A stretch of DNA of 64,000 bases, from positions 124,001 through 188,000 of the forward strand of contig NHBK01000005.1 in NCBI GenBank assembly GCA_002173095.1. Reading direction: 5' to 3'. Source of the DNA: Hyphomonadaceae bacterium TMED5 (lineage in GTDB: Bacteria; Pseudomonadota; Alphaproteobacteria; Caulobacterales; Hyphomonadaceae). Below the pieces are notes generated by a model, which was not told where the DNA came from, ran no database searches, and saw only the letters and a program-made list of their open reading frames with translations. Below, piece by piece: positions 1 to 8,716 of this stretch. Within the stretch, counting starts at the first letter, position 1; each line of letters starts with the position of its first letter. The translations under genes and the position numbers were made by a program.

Positions 1-201
1 CCGTTCAGTCAGAATGACGGATGGATCACCATTATGGCGATCTACAATGCCAATCAGCACGCTCGCATCGCGAAGCCTGGCGCGCTCATCTTCAGGCATA
101 TTGTGAATATCACCGCCCTCGCGCTGATCGCCTTTTTCATAAAGCGGCACGAGGCGCGATGTCACACGCTCCAGAAAGTCATCACAGCCCTGCCAGCTCA
201 T
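1..201 (-). CDS. CoA pyrophosphatase, Nudix family (partial, N-terminal end only)
   Basis: Only the first 67 codons lie in the window; the gene runs off the left edge. The translated N-terminus ends in a stretch reading RDASVLIGIVDR followed by an ILTER strand, the usual start of the Nudix fold in YeaB/NUDT7-like CoA pyrophosphatases. These cleave CoA to phosphopantetheine and 3',5'-ADP. The Nudix box itself would lie outside the window. The ATG (199-201) overlaps the TGA of the upstream DUF1285 gene as ATGA, so the two are translationally coupled. The family assignment is inferred from this short region plus the known DUF1285-Nudix gene pairing in alphaproteobacteria. Confidence 0.6.
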   Translation of the reverse strand, partial: MSWQGCDDFLERVTSRLVPLYEKGDQREGGDIHNMPEDERARLRDASVLIGIVDRHNGDPSVILTER

Positions 202-776
202 TCAAATTGCCCGAGTGAAAAATCATCGCCATTGGACCGCACAAAAAGCGCGCCGTCTTTTTCTTCGGCATATTCGACAAGTTCGTAAAAGGCTGGTCGT
301 GAAAGTTTTGCCTCGAGGCGGCCACGGATCAGCACATAAGGCGAGGGTTCGCCCGTCTCTTCATCGGTTTCGACACGCAATGGGTTTTCAGCGCTCACTT
401 CCACACTGTCGCCCAGATTGGTCGTCACAAGGATGACAGGCATTTCGTCTTTCTGAGCGGCATCAACACGCATGCCAATGAAGGGCGCGTCTTCGACATG
501 AACTATGACCTTTTCGTAAGGTGTGACCAAATAGGTGGACCCATCGTCATCCTTGCGCAAAATCGTAGAAAACAGTCGTACAAGTTTCTGTCGGGAGAAT
601 TTTGTGCCTTCATGCCACCAGGAACCGTCTTTGCGGATTTCCATACCAATGTCAGCGCAGAATTCGGGATTCCACTTCTCAACGGGCGGCAATTGTCGGT
701 TGCCATTTGCAATCGGGCTAATCGCCTGCAATGTTTTGTTTAACTGGTCGAGATCTGTTGTCGGTTGGCTTGCCAC
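198..776 (-). CDS. DUF1285 domain-containing protein
   Basis: A 192-residue protein matching the DUF1285 family. It has the PPVEKWNPEFC entry motif, then IRKDGSWWHEGTKFSRQKLVRLFS and a YLVTPYEKV strand, which are family hallmarks (motif near residues 32-90). The family has a conserved beta-rich fold and no established reaction. No signal peptide or membrane segment is visible, so it should be cytosolic. It is the first gene of a minus-strand pair with the Nudix gene (ATGA overlap) and is divergent from the MoxR operon, with a 48-bp gap. The family call is firm; the function is unknown. Confidence 0.85.
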   Translation of the reverse strand: MASQPTTDLDQLNKTLQAISPIANGNRQLPPVEKWNPEFCADIGMEIRKDGSWWHEGTKFSRQKLVRLFSTILRKDDDGSTYLVTPYEKVIVHVEDAPFIGMRVDAAQKDEMPVILVTTNLGDSVEVSAENPLRVETDEETGEPSPYVLIRGRLEAKLSRPAFYELVEYAEEKDGALFVRSNGDDFSLGQFE

Positions 777-824
777 TAACGGCTCCTTATCTCATCACAT
801 GAGTGATTTAGGTGTAAAATCAGT

Positions 825-1853
825 ATGAGTGAAGAACTTAGCGTCCCGGAAGCCGAAACTGTTGCTGCGCCGGAGCCTGAAATTGCGACGGATGAAGTCG
901 ATGCGGTGATGGCTGATCTCGCCAAAGTGCGAGAAGAAATCGGCAAAGTTGTCTTTGGACAGGACCGCACGGTTGAACTCGTCCTCTGCGCAATTCTATC
1001 TGGCGGACACGCCCTGCTCATCGGCGCACCGGGCCTTGCAAAGACACGTCTGATCGATTCGCTGGGCACTGTGCTCGGCCTCGGCGCAGGTCGCGTACAG
1101 TTCACGCCAGACCTGATGCCATCTGATATTCTGGGCTCCGAAATTCTTGATCAGAGCGAAGATGGCCGTCGGTCTTTCCGCTTTCTTCCGGGCCCAATTT
1201 TCACCAGCCTCCTTCTGGCCGACGAGATCAACCGCGCCAGCCCGCGTACGCAATCTGCGCTTCTGCAAGCCATGGCCGAGCATCACGTCACCATTGCTGG
1301 CCACCGCCATGACCTGCCCGAACCTTTCCATGTTCTGGCGACCCAGAACCCGATTGAGCAACAAGGCACCTACCCGCTACCAGAAGCCCAGCTCGACCGT
1401 TTCCTTCTGAAAGTTGATGTCGACTATCCGGATGCTGAAACAGAGCGCCGCATTCTCATTGAAACAACTTCCGGCAGCCCAACCGACCTGGAAACCGTTT
1501 TCACGCCTGAAAAACTGATGAACCTTCAGGCTCTGGTGCGCCGGCTCCCAGTTGGCGCGCAGATCGTAGATCGCATTCTGAACCTCATCCGCGATGCACG
1601 CCCGGAGCAAAGTTCAGTTGATACGGTGCGCAGTCAGGTCCTTTGGGGGCCGTCTCCGCGTGCCGGACAGGCGCTTATGCTGGCCTGCCGTGCGCGCGCC
1701 CTGCTGCGTGGACGACTGACTCCAAGCGTTGAAGACATTGAAGCCTTGGCCGAACCTGCGCTCGGTCACCGTATGGCCCTTCGCTTCGACCCGACGGGCG
1801 AAGCTCCAACACTCTCAAAACTGATTGAGACGCTGGCGACGCGGAACACCTGA
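825..1853 (+). CDS. MoxR family AAA+ ATPase
   Basis: A 342-residue AAA+ protein. The Walker A motif GAPGLAKT lies at residues 67-74 and the Walker B acidic pair in LLLADEIN at 133-134. A sensor-like ATQNPIEQQGTYPLPEAQLDR stretch follows at about 174-194. MoxR ATPases act as chaperones that mature or insert cofactors into partner complexes, usually with VWA and DUF58 partners. That is the context here: the DUF58 gene starts 3 nt after this stop, followed by BatA-like and VWA-like membrane proteins. The acidic, Ala/Glu-rich N-terminus (1-28) is probably disordered. It is the first gene of a four-gene plus-strand operon. The specific client is unknown. Confidence 0.93.
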   Translation: MSEELSVPEAETVAAPEPEIATDEVDAVMADLAKVREEIGKVVFGQDRTVELVLCAILSGGHALLIGAPGLAKTRLIDSLGTVLGLGAGRVQFTPDLMPSDILGSEILDQSEDGRRSFRFLPGPIFTSLLLADEINRASPRTQSALLQAMAEHHVTIAGHRHDLPEPFHVLATQNPIEQQGTYPLPEAQLDRFLLKVDVDYPDAETERRILIETTSGSPTDLETVFTPEKLMNLQALVRRLPVGAQIVDRILNLIRDARPEQSSVDTVRSQVLWGPSPRAGQALMLACRARALLRGRLTPSVEDIEALAEPALGHRMALRFDPTGEAPTLSKLIETLATRNT

Positions 1854-1856
1854 TTT

Positions 1857-2723
1857 ATGCGTGATCTGAACCGTCTTCGCGCACTTGCCGAGACACTGGC
1901 CTCAGAACTGCCGGAATACAGCCTGCTGGCACAACAGCAGGCCACGGCAGCGCCCGGCGCCAGTCCGCGAAAGCGCTCGGGCCATGGCGAAGATTTCTGG
2001 CAATATAGAGGGCGAACGCCGGAGGATTCCTCCTCGGCGATTGACTGGCGTCGGTCGGCGACCGGTGACGAGCTTTATATCCGCGAACACGAATTACAGA
2101 CAGCGCGGCAAATGGAAATCTGGCTGGACCCGTCCGCCGGATTTGACTGGACAGGCAGCGATGACCGGCTGACAAAAGCTGATGAGGCGCGCGTCATGCT
2201 GTTGGGGCTTGCCAAACGCTTTGCCGATGAAGGTGACCGCGTGGGCGTGCTGGGCGGCGCGAAAGCGCCATCAGCCAATCGTGTCCTTGAGAATACGCTC
2301 GACGATTTTGAACTTCCAAATCGCGCCGCTCACCCGCCCGTTCCGCGCAGGGAGAGTTCTCTCCTGCTGATTGTCAGCGATTTCTACACGGGTCTCGATG
2401 AGATGAGCCGGTTTGCCCATTCCGCCGCTGCGAACGGCCAGATGGGTGTGCTGCTACAGATTTGTGATCCCGTGGAAGTGGAGTTCCCCTTTACAGGCCG
2501 CGTACGTTTCACCCGTCCGGGGAGCACTTTGTCGCGAATTTTCGGACGCACGGAAGGCCTGAAAGAGGCCTATGACAAACGGTTCAAAGCCCGTCAGGAC
2601 GCAGTGCGCGATCTTGCCGCCCGTATAGGCTGGGGGTTTGAGGCTCACATGACCGGCGCGGAACGCAGGCCATCGGCCTATCGCGTTATGCAATCGCTGA
2701 TCACATCGGGCGGGGCGGTCTGA
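1857..2723 (+). CDS. DUF58 domain-containing protein
   Basis: A 288-residue protein of the DUF58 family. The diagnostic block runs through the DFWQYR and SAIDWRRSA motifs (about residues 42-66), followed by a VWA-like region. DUF58 proteins accompany MoxR ATPases and are thought to act as adaptors or partners, with no defined catalysis. It starts 3 nt after the moxR stop and ends 1 nt before the next start, so the four genes form one tight operon. No transmembrane segment is seen, which suggests a soluble partner. The family call is solid; the partner relationships are inferred from gene order. Confidence 0.9.
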   Translation: MRDLNRLRALAETLASELPEYSLLAQQQATAAPGASPRKRSGHGEDFWQYRGRTPEDSSSAIDWRRSATGDELYIREHELQTARQMEIWLDPSAGFDWTGSDDRLTKADEARVMLLGLAKRFADEGDRVGVLGGAKAPSANRVLENTLDDFELPNRAAHPPVPRRESSLLLIVSDFYTGLDEMSRFAHSAAANGQMGVLLQICDPVEVEFPFTGRVRFTRPGSTLSRIFGRTEGLKEAYDKRFKARQDAVRDLAARIGWGFEAHMTGAERRPSAYRVMQSLITSGGAV

Positions 2724-2724
2724 C

Positions 2725-5535
2725 ATGGAGTTAGGTCCGCTTCTCTTCGCTACGCCTCTTGCACTGCTCGCCCTGATCGGTCTGCCGCTTTTATGGTTCG
2801 TCCTGCGCGCAACACCGCCACAGCCAAAAGAACAGTCTCTGCCCTCCTTTGCCCTGTTTGAAGACATGCCAACGCAGGAAGAAACGCCGGACAAGACACC
2901 CTGGTGGATCATTCTCCTGCGCATGCTGATTGCCCTTCTTGCCATTATCGGCCTTGCGACGCCCATCTGGTCGCCGGTTCAAAGCGCAGATGAGAGTGGC
3001 ACCAATGCTGACCTTCTTTTGCTGATAGATGACGGCTGGACGGCGGCATCTGACTGGTCGCAAATTGAAGATGCGGCCATTGGCACGCTGAATGCGACGG
3101 ACAGAGATCGCGGCGTGTATCTGCTTTCGACAACACAGGCCGATTACACGGATGCACTCGCAACCCGCCTCGCACCTCAGAATGCACGCGCGCAGGTTCA
3201 GGCCATGCAACCCCATGGCTGGCAGCCAGACTATACACGCCTCGCAGATGCCCTTGGTGAACTTGAAGATGCGAGCTTTGATATTGTCTGGATTTCTGAT
3301 GGCCAGAGGTCAGAAGGGTTTGACGCGCTCGCATCCACCCTTACCAGCCTTGGCCCTGTCGATGTTATCCCTGTTACATCAAATGCCGTGACCGCCATAA
3401 CCAGCGTCGCGACACGCGCTGCCGGGCCTGTTCTCACCCTCACCCGCTCCGACCCTGAAGGCGAACAAACTGTCAGCGCCGTCGCCTATGACGCGACAGG
3501 CCGCTCTGTCGCCTCGGCGCGCGGTGCGTTTGCCAGCGGCGAAGGCACGACTGAAATTGCATTTGAGGTTCCAGACTCACTTCAGACCAGCATGGCATGG
3601 TTCCGTCTCTCAAACCCTGTATCTGCGGGTGGTGTCTGGCAATGGGAGGGCGCAAGCCGTCTGCGCCGTGTCGGCCTTTTATCGGAAGGCCAATCCCTGC
3701 AACCGCTCCTGTCTGACACCTATTATGTGCGCAATGCGCTCTCGCCTTTCTCGTCTATCGTCGAAGGCACGCTGGATGAGCTGTTGGAAGAAGACCTCAA
3801 CGTGCTCATTCTGACCGATGTCGGTGAGCTTGCCGCCAGCGACGCCTCCCGTCTTCGCAGCTGGGTTGAAGGCGGCGGCGTGCTTGTTCGTTTTGCAGGA
3901 CCGCGCCTTGCTGCACAGGCCGATAATTTGCTGCCAGTACGTCTGCGCCGCGCGTCCCGTGCGCTGGACAGCGCCTTGTCCTGGGATACGCCGCAAGCAC
4001 TGGCTGGTTTTTCTGAAACAGGCCCGTTTGCCGCGCTGAACGTAGACAGCGACGATGTACTCGTCCGTCGTCAGGTTCTCGCCCAGCCAGACCCGCAGCT
4101 TGCCTCGCGCACATGGGCTCGACTGGCCGACGGTACACCGCTTGTGACGTCTGCAGGGCTCGGCGAAGGCCGCATCACGCTGTTTCACGTCACAGCAGGG
4201 CCCGAATGGTCCGATCTTCCGCTGTCAGGCGTGTTCGTGGACATGCTGCGCTATGCGACCCTACCCGCAAGAGATCTTGCCAATTCTGGTCTTCAGCCAA
4301 ATACCAGCCTCGCACCGCAGCGCTGGCTGAATGGCTATGGTGATTTCATGACGCCCGCGCCGAACGCCATGCCGATCCAGATTGATGCCACTGAACTGCC
4401 AACCCCATCGGCGGAGCACCCTGCTGGCCTGTATGAAGGCAGCGCAGTCACTCTGCCGCTGAATGCGGGCGCGAGCTGGACACCCGCACCTGTCGGAAAC
4501 TGGCCGAACGGCATGAACGTTCGATCCATCGATGATCGGGCAGCCTTCCCTCTTGGCGGATTATTCCTTGGTGCAGCACTCGCACTCCTGCTGTTTGATC
4601 TGCTCTTATCGCTTTTCCTTGCAGGGCGCTTACGCTTTGGACGCGCAGCGACGAGCGCTGTTTTCCTGTCCATCGGCCTGCTCGCCTTTACCCCTCAAAT
4701 GGCTGACGCACAGGATGCTGGTGGCACTGAGCCAACGCGCGAAGACCGCATCATGCAGGCGGCCCTTGAACTGAGCTTTGCCTATCTTCAGACAGATGAC
4801 AGCGCAGCAAACACCAAGGCGGAATCTGGCCTGCGCGGACTGTCTATGGTGCTCTACCAACGCACAACCGTTGAACCTGCTGCGCCCGTTGGACTGAACC
4901 TCGCAACGGACCCGCTAAACCTGTTTCCCTTCATTCTGGTGGTCATGCCTGAAGGCGGCATCATTCTTGATGATGCAGAACGTGTGGCGCTCTCCCAATA
5001 TCTGAGAAATGGCGGCGCACTGGTGATCGACACAGGTACAGGCGGCTCGAGCGGCGCTCAGGATGGCAATTTAGCCGCCTTTCTTGAAGGCCTGGACGTG
5101 CCTCCACTGGTTCAGGTCAATGACGACCATGTTCTGACCCGCAGCTTTTATCTCGTGGATGGATTTTACGGCCGATATACCGACCGCCCGCTCTGGATTG
5201 AAAGCAATGCCGTACGCGCACGCGATGAACTACGCGGTGATGGCATATCCAGCATTTTCATCACCGATGCAGATATGGTTGCCGCATGGGCCGTGGACGA
5301 ACGCGGCCGCCCGCTCTTTTCCGTTGATGGCGGCAATCGCAACCGTGAACTCGCCTTCCGCTCGGGCGTAAACATTGTGATGTACATCCTGACCGGCAAT
5401 TACAAAGAAGATCAGGTCCACCTGCCCTCTCTTCTGGAACGCCTTGGCGAAACACCGGATAGCTCCGACATTTTGCGCTCCCTTGATGACGCTGCCCCTC
5501 GCGATCTGACCCCAGACGGAGGAGATAAAAACTGA
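2725..5535 (+). CDS. BatA-like N-terminal / DUF4159 C-terminal membrane protein
   Basis: A 936-residue protein. Two N-terminal hydrophobic helices (about residues 8-27 and 60-80) match the aerotolerance-regulator N-terminal domain (BatA type). A VWA-like region follows (LLLLIDDGW, VWISDGQRS), then a glutamine-amidotransferase-like fold. Around residue 620 there is another hydrophobic stretch, and the C-terminal ~230 residues match DUF4159 (MQAALELSFAYLQ, YLRNGGALVIDTGTGG, FYLVDGFYGRY). Large BatA-DUF4159 fusions usually follow MoxR and DUF58, as here. It is probably an inner-membrane protein with a large periplasmic part. The stop overlaps the next start by one base (TGATG). The function within the MoxR system is unproven. 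Confidence 0.85.
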   Translation: MELGPLLFATPLALLALIGLPLLWFVLRATPPQPKEQSLPSFALFEDMPTQEETPDKTPWWIILLRMLIALLAIIGLATPIWSPVQSADESGTNADLLLLIDDGWTAASDWSQIEDAAIGTLNATDRDRGVYLLSTTQADYTDALATRLAPQNARAQVQAMQPHGWQPDYTRLADALGELEDASFDIVWISDGQRSEGFDALASTLTSLGPVDVIPVTSNAVTAITSVATRAAGPVLTLTRSDPEGEQTVSAVAYDATGRSVASARGAFASGEGTTEIAFEVPDSLQTSMAWFRLSNPVSAGGVWQWEGASRLRRVGLLSEGQSLQPLLSDTYYVRNALSPFSSIVEGTLDELLEEDLNVLILTDVGELAASDASRLRSWVEGGGVLVRFAGPRLAAQADNLLPVRLRRASRALDSALSWDTPQALAGFSETGPFAALNVDSDDVLVRRQVLAQPDPQLASRTWARLADGTPLVTSAGLGEGRITLFHVTAGPEWSDLPLSGVFVDMLRYATLPARDLANSGLQPNTSLAPQRWLNGYGDFMTPAPNAMPIQIDATELPTPSAEHPAGLYEGSAVTLPLNAGASWTPAPVGNWPNGMNVRSIDDRAAFPLGGLFLGAALALLLFDLLLSLFLAGRLRFGRAATSAVFLSIGLLAFTPQMADAQDAGGTEPTREDRIMQAALELSFAYLQTDDSAANTKAESGLRGLSMVLYQRTTVEPAAPVGLNLATDPLNLFPFILVVMPEGGIILDDAERVALSQYLRNGGALVIDTGTGGSSGAQDGNLAAFLEGLDVPPLVQVNDDHVLTRSFYLVDGFYGRYTDRPLWIESNAVRARDELRGDGISSIFITDADMVAAWAVDERGRPLFSVDGGNRNRELAFRSGVNIVMYILTGNYKEDQVHLPSLLERLGETPDSSDILRSLDDAAPRDLTPDGGDKN

Positions 5536-7562
5536 TGACCAGCGCTTATCTCAGTTTCGATCCGCTTCTGGGCTGGACCACGCTCATTGTTCTGGGCGTT
5601 GCGGCCACCATCATCTGGGGGGTTTATCTTATCCGTCGTGGCCGGGCATGGCTGACGCGCGCACTCGCGCTCTCACTCATCGCCGCTGCGCTTTCAAACC
5701 CGCTATGGGTGCGCGAAGACCGCGAGCCTCTGCCAAGCACAGTGGCCATCGTCGTCGACCAATCCTCCAGTATGGGCGTTGCAGGGCGCCGCGCGCTTGC
5801 CGATGAAGTGTCGGCTCAGCTTCAAACGCAGATCGCTGATACCGAAGCGCTGGATGTGCGCATCATCGAAACCCGTCCCGGCGCACCGTCTACGCAGATG
5901 ATCGCCGGCATGACGAGCGCCCTGTCTGATACACCGCGCGACCAGATCGCAGGTGCCATCCTTATTACCGATGGTCAGGCGCATGATGTGCCTTCAGATT
6001 TCACAGATCTTGAAGGCTTCGGTCCCGTCCACAGCCTGATTACCGGTTCGGAACAGGACTCAGACCGACGCATCGAAATTGTCTCTGCGCCCTCCTATGG
6101 CATTGTCGGCGACGAAGCCATGCTGCGCATTCGCGTGGAAGCCGATGATGTTGTTACAACCACAGTGGATGTTTCGGTTAATGGCGAACCCTCTAACCTT
6201 ATCAGGGTCGAAGTTGGCGCCGTGACCGAGGTACCGATCACGATTGACCGTCGTGGACCGAACACAATTGTGGCGGCTATTCCGGTTGGTCCTGGCGAAC
6301 TGACGCCTGCCAACAATGTGACCGCCATGACGTTGACCGGCATTCGCGACACGCTGCGCGTACTGCTGATCACGGGTGAACCGCATCGCGGCGGCCGGGC
6401 ATGGCGCGACCTATTAAAGTCTGACCCGATGGTCGACCTTGTTCACTTCACCATTCTGCGCCCACCGCACAAGCAAGACGCGACGCCAACCGAAGAACTG
6501 GCACTCATTCCATTCCCAACCATGGAACTATTCGAAGAGAAGCTGAATGAGTTCGACCTCATCATCTTTGACCGCTATCGCCGTCGCGGCGTTCTGCATC
6601 TTCGCTACCTGGACAATATCGCCCGTTATGTGGATCAGGGCGGCGCGCTGCTGATTTCTGCCGGTGAGCCATTTGCTGGCCCAGCCAGCCTCCACCGCAC
6701 ACCGCTTGCCTCTGTTCTGCCTCTCAGCCCGACGGGCGAGATTGAGACCGAAGAATTCCGTCCGCAAATCTCAGAACTGGGCGCGCGCCACAGCGTGACG
6801 CGTACGCTCAATCAGGCTGATATGGGCCCCTGGTATCGCTATATCGGCGCACGTGAAGTGACAGGCGACGTGCTTCTGACCACGGAAGATGACCAGCCAT
6901 TGCTCGCGGTCGACCGGGTTGGCGAAGGCCGTGTGGCAGAACTCATGTCTGACCAGCTTTGGCTCTGGGCACGTGGCCATGACGGTGGCGGCCCATTCGC
7001 TGAACTCATTCGTCGCCTTGTCCATTGGATGATGCGCGAACCTGAACTGGAAGAAGAGCGCCTGACCATGCGCAGCGAAGGTGATGAGATCATCGCGAAT
7101 CTCACTTCACTTTCCCCTACCCCTTCGGCGCTCAGCCTGACCTTCCCGGATGGCAGCGCAGAAGGCTATGACTGGTCGGTCAATGAATATGGGATGCAAG
7201 AGGTCCGCATACCGGGCGACCAGCTGGGCCTTTATCAGGCCAGCGTGGATGAGCTCGACACCATTTTCCTGAACGGCCCTGCACAGCCTCTGGAGTTTGC
7301 AAATCTGCGCTCGACCACAGAAGTGTTACAGCCGCTAGCTGACGGCACAAATGGCTCGGTTACACGCATTGAAGACCTGTCAGATGTACCGGATATCCGA
7401 ATGACCTCACGCGGTGGCAGCGGCGCAGGCTGGATGGGACTTCGCAATCGCGAGGCTTATGCCGTACGCGATTCGGCGAGCACGCCTATTCTTCCCACAT
7501 GGCTCGTTGCAGGTATGCTTTTTGGGTTGCTTCTGCTCGCCTGGCGTCGCGAGGGAAGGTAA
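5535..7562 (+). CDS. VWA / glutamine amidotransferase-like membrane protein
   Basis: A 675-residue membrane protein with two N-terminal helices (about 14-58) and a C-terminal helix (about 655-671). A von Willebrand A-like domain carries a MIDAS-type DQSSS motif (about residue 75) and an ILITDGQ strand. The middle resembles the class I glutamine amidotransferase fold (VLLITGEPHRGGRAWRDLL, YVDQGGALLISAGEPF) without an evident catalytic Cys-His-Glu triad. It is last in the moxR operon, coupled to the previous gene by TGATG. Its last 77 bases overlap the 3' end of the convergent GNAT gene. Likely a structural partner of the MoxR system. Confidence 0.8.
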   Translation: MTSAYLSFDPLLGWTTLIVLGVAATIIWGVYLIRRGRAWLTRALALSLIAAALSNPLWVREDREPLPSTVAIVVDQSSSMGVAGRRALADEVSAQLQTQIADTEALDVRIIETRPGAPSTQMIAGMTSALSDTPRDQIAGAILITDGQAHDVPSDFTDLEGFGPVHSLITGSEQDSDRRIEIVSAPSYGIVGDEAMLRIRVEADDVVTTTVDVSVNGEPSNLIRVEVGAVTEVPITIDRRGPNTIVAAIPVGPGELTPANNVTAMTLTGIRDTLRVLLITGEPHRGGRAWRDLLKSDPMVDLVHFTILRPPHKQDATPTEELALIPFPTMELFEEKLNEFDLIIFDRYRRRGVLHLRYLDNIARYVDQGGALLISAGEPFAGPASLHRTPLASVLPLSPTGEIETEEFRPQISELGARHSVTRTLNQADMGPWYRYIGAREVTGDVLLTTEDDQPLLAVDRVGEGRVAELMSDQLWLWARGHDGGGPFAELIRRLVHWMMREPELEEERLTMRSEGDEIIANLTSLSPTPSALSLTFPDGSAEGYDWSVNEYGMQEVRIPGDQLGLYQASVDELDTIFLNGPAQPLEFANLRSTTEVLQPLADGTNGSVTRIEDLSDVPDIRMTSRGGSGAGWMGLRNREAYAVRDSASTPILPTWLVAGMLFGLLLLAWRREGR

Positions 7563-8040
7563 CTTTCCCTGTCGGGTAAGGCTCATCAGAAGAGGCATTC
7601 AACCGGCGCAGCATGACTCGTGACGGGTCCTGCGGCCCGGGAAACTCAATGCTTCCAAAGGGCTGAACTTCAAATCCCATACGTCCGAAATAGGCAGGCG
7701 CACCAATCAGGCATGCAAATTTGTGCCCGGAGGCAGCACCAGCTTCCAAAGACGCTTCGGTGACAGACCGGCCAACCTTGCCGCCCTGATAGTCGGGGGC
7801 AACCGCGATCGGGCCATAGAACAGCGTCGGTACACCGCCAATAAAGATCGGCCAGACGCGGCAAACAGCAATCAGCTTTCCATTCAACAGACCCACGCGC
7901 GTGATCTCTGGCATGGAATAGGAATATTCCCGCACACGCTCAGCGGTTTTCGCAAAGTGTCCCGGACCAAATGTGGAATCAAACAGCCGTTCAATGGCGT
8001 ATCCGTCCCGGTCGGGTATCTCTCGGTCGTAAATGATCAT
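7486..8040 (-). CDS. GNAT family N-acetyltransferase
   Basis: A 184-residue protein with the GNAT acetyl-CoA site: FYGPIAVAPDYQGGKVGRSV (about residues 73-92) contains the beta4 strand and the Q/R-x-x-G-x-G/A P-loop. The following ASGHKFACLIGAPAYFGRMGFE block is typical of the YhbS-like GNAT group. The substrate cannot be told. The tail overlaps the convergent VWA gene by 77 nt. The start is odd: a perfect 11-bp hairpin (8043-8070) ends only 2 nt upstream of the ATG, leaving no room for a normal Shine-Dalgarno sequence. A downstream start is therefore possible. Confidence 0.82.
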   Translation of the reverse strand: MIIYDREIPDRDGYAIERLFDSTFGPGHFAKTAERVREYSYSMPEITRVGLLNGKLIAVCRVWPIFIGGVPTLFYGPIAVAPDYQGGKVGRSVTEASLEAGAASGHKFACLIGAPAYFGRMGFEVQPFGSIEFPGPQDPSRVMLRRLNASSDEPYPTGKVTFPRDARRAEATQKAYLQRAMWEE

Positions 8041-8042
8041 CG

Positions 8043-8070
8043 CGCGCGTCTAAAGCGGATTAGACGCGCG
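8043..8070. repeat. Perfect 11-bp inverted repeat (GC-rich hairpin) abutting the GNAT start codon
   Basis: CGCGCGTCTAA, a 6-nt loop, then TTAGACGCGCG. On the minus strand it lies directly before the GNAT ATG at 8040. It lacks a U-run on either strand, so it is not a canonical terminator. It may occlude initiation or mark a processing site. Confidence 0.6.
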
Positions 8071-8081
8071 GACAAGAGTCT

Positions 8082-8100
8082 AAAACGGTATATCCGTTTT
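8082..8100 (-). terminator. Weak hairpin downstream of the RegA-type regulator gene
   Basis: AAAACGG, a 5-nt AT loop, then CCGTTTT, 14 nt beyond the regA-like stop. On the minus strand the stem itself ends in four Us, with few beyond. It is a plausible but weak terminator that would act together with the strong hairpin at 8043-8070. Confidence 0.4.
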
Positions 8101-8114
8101 GCTTATCTGAGGGT

Positions 8115-8681
8115 TTAGCGCGGGGCGCGCTTGGCCAGAATGCGCTGAAGCGTGCGACGGTGCATATTCAGACGGCGCGCGGTTTCAGAGACATTGTGAT
8201 TACAAAGCTCATACACACGCTGAATGTGTTCCCAGCGTACACGGTCAGCTGACATTGGGTTTTCCGGTGGTTCCGGAGCTTCATCGCGTTGAGCAACCAG
8301 CGCTTTGATAATGTCTTCAACATCTGCCGGCTTGGACAGATAGTCGACAGCGCCCGCTTTCACAGCAGCAACAGCTGTCGCCAGCGCGCCATAGCCGGTC
8401 AGCATGATGGCGCGAACATCTTCACGATGCTGCTGAAGGACTTCGACGACTTCCAGACCGGAGCCATCTTCGAGGCGAAGGTCAAGCACAGCAAATGCCG
8501 GTGGGTTCATACGGGCAATGTCTTTTGCCTCAGCGACGGTACCGACAGCAGAAACCGTAAAGCCACGACGTGTGAGCGCCTGCGCCATACGGGTACGGAA
8601 GGGTGCATCATCATCCAGAACCATAAGTGTACGGTCTGTCAGTTCTTCCAGAGCTTTGTGGATGTCGATGTCTGCACTCAT
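8115..8681 (-). CDS. regA: RegA/ActR/PrrA-family redox response regulator
   Basis: A 188-residue two-domain regulator. The receiver domain has DDD at 23-25, phospho-acceptor D67 (AVLDLRLEDGSG) and K117 (YLSKP). A proline-rich linker follows (about 134-142). The Fis-type HTH at the C-terminus reads NVSETARRLNMHRRTLQRIL, the near-invariant RegA/ActR/PrrA recognition helix. The family controls respiration, fixation and redox balance genes under RegB control. It lies 35 nt downstream of the regB-like kinase, codirectional. Synonyms are actR, prrA and roxR. The identification is confident from the HTH alone. Confidence 0.93.
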   Translation of the reverse strand: MSADIDIHKALEELTDRTLMVLDDDAPFRTRMAQALTRRGFTVSAVGTVAEAKDIARMNPPAFAVLDLRLEDGSGLEVVEVLQQHREDVRAIMLTGYGALATAVAAVKAGAVDYLSKPADVEDIIKALVAQRDEAPEPPENPMSADRVRWEHIQRVYELCNHNVSETARRLNMHRRTLQRILAKRAPR

Positions 8682-8716
8682 AACTTCTGTCCCGTCTGCT
8701 TCCCTGAATACTTATA

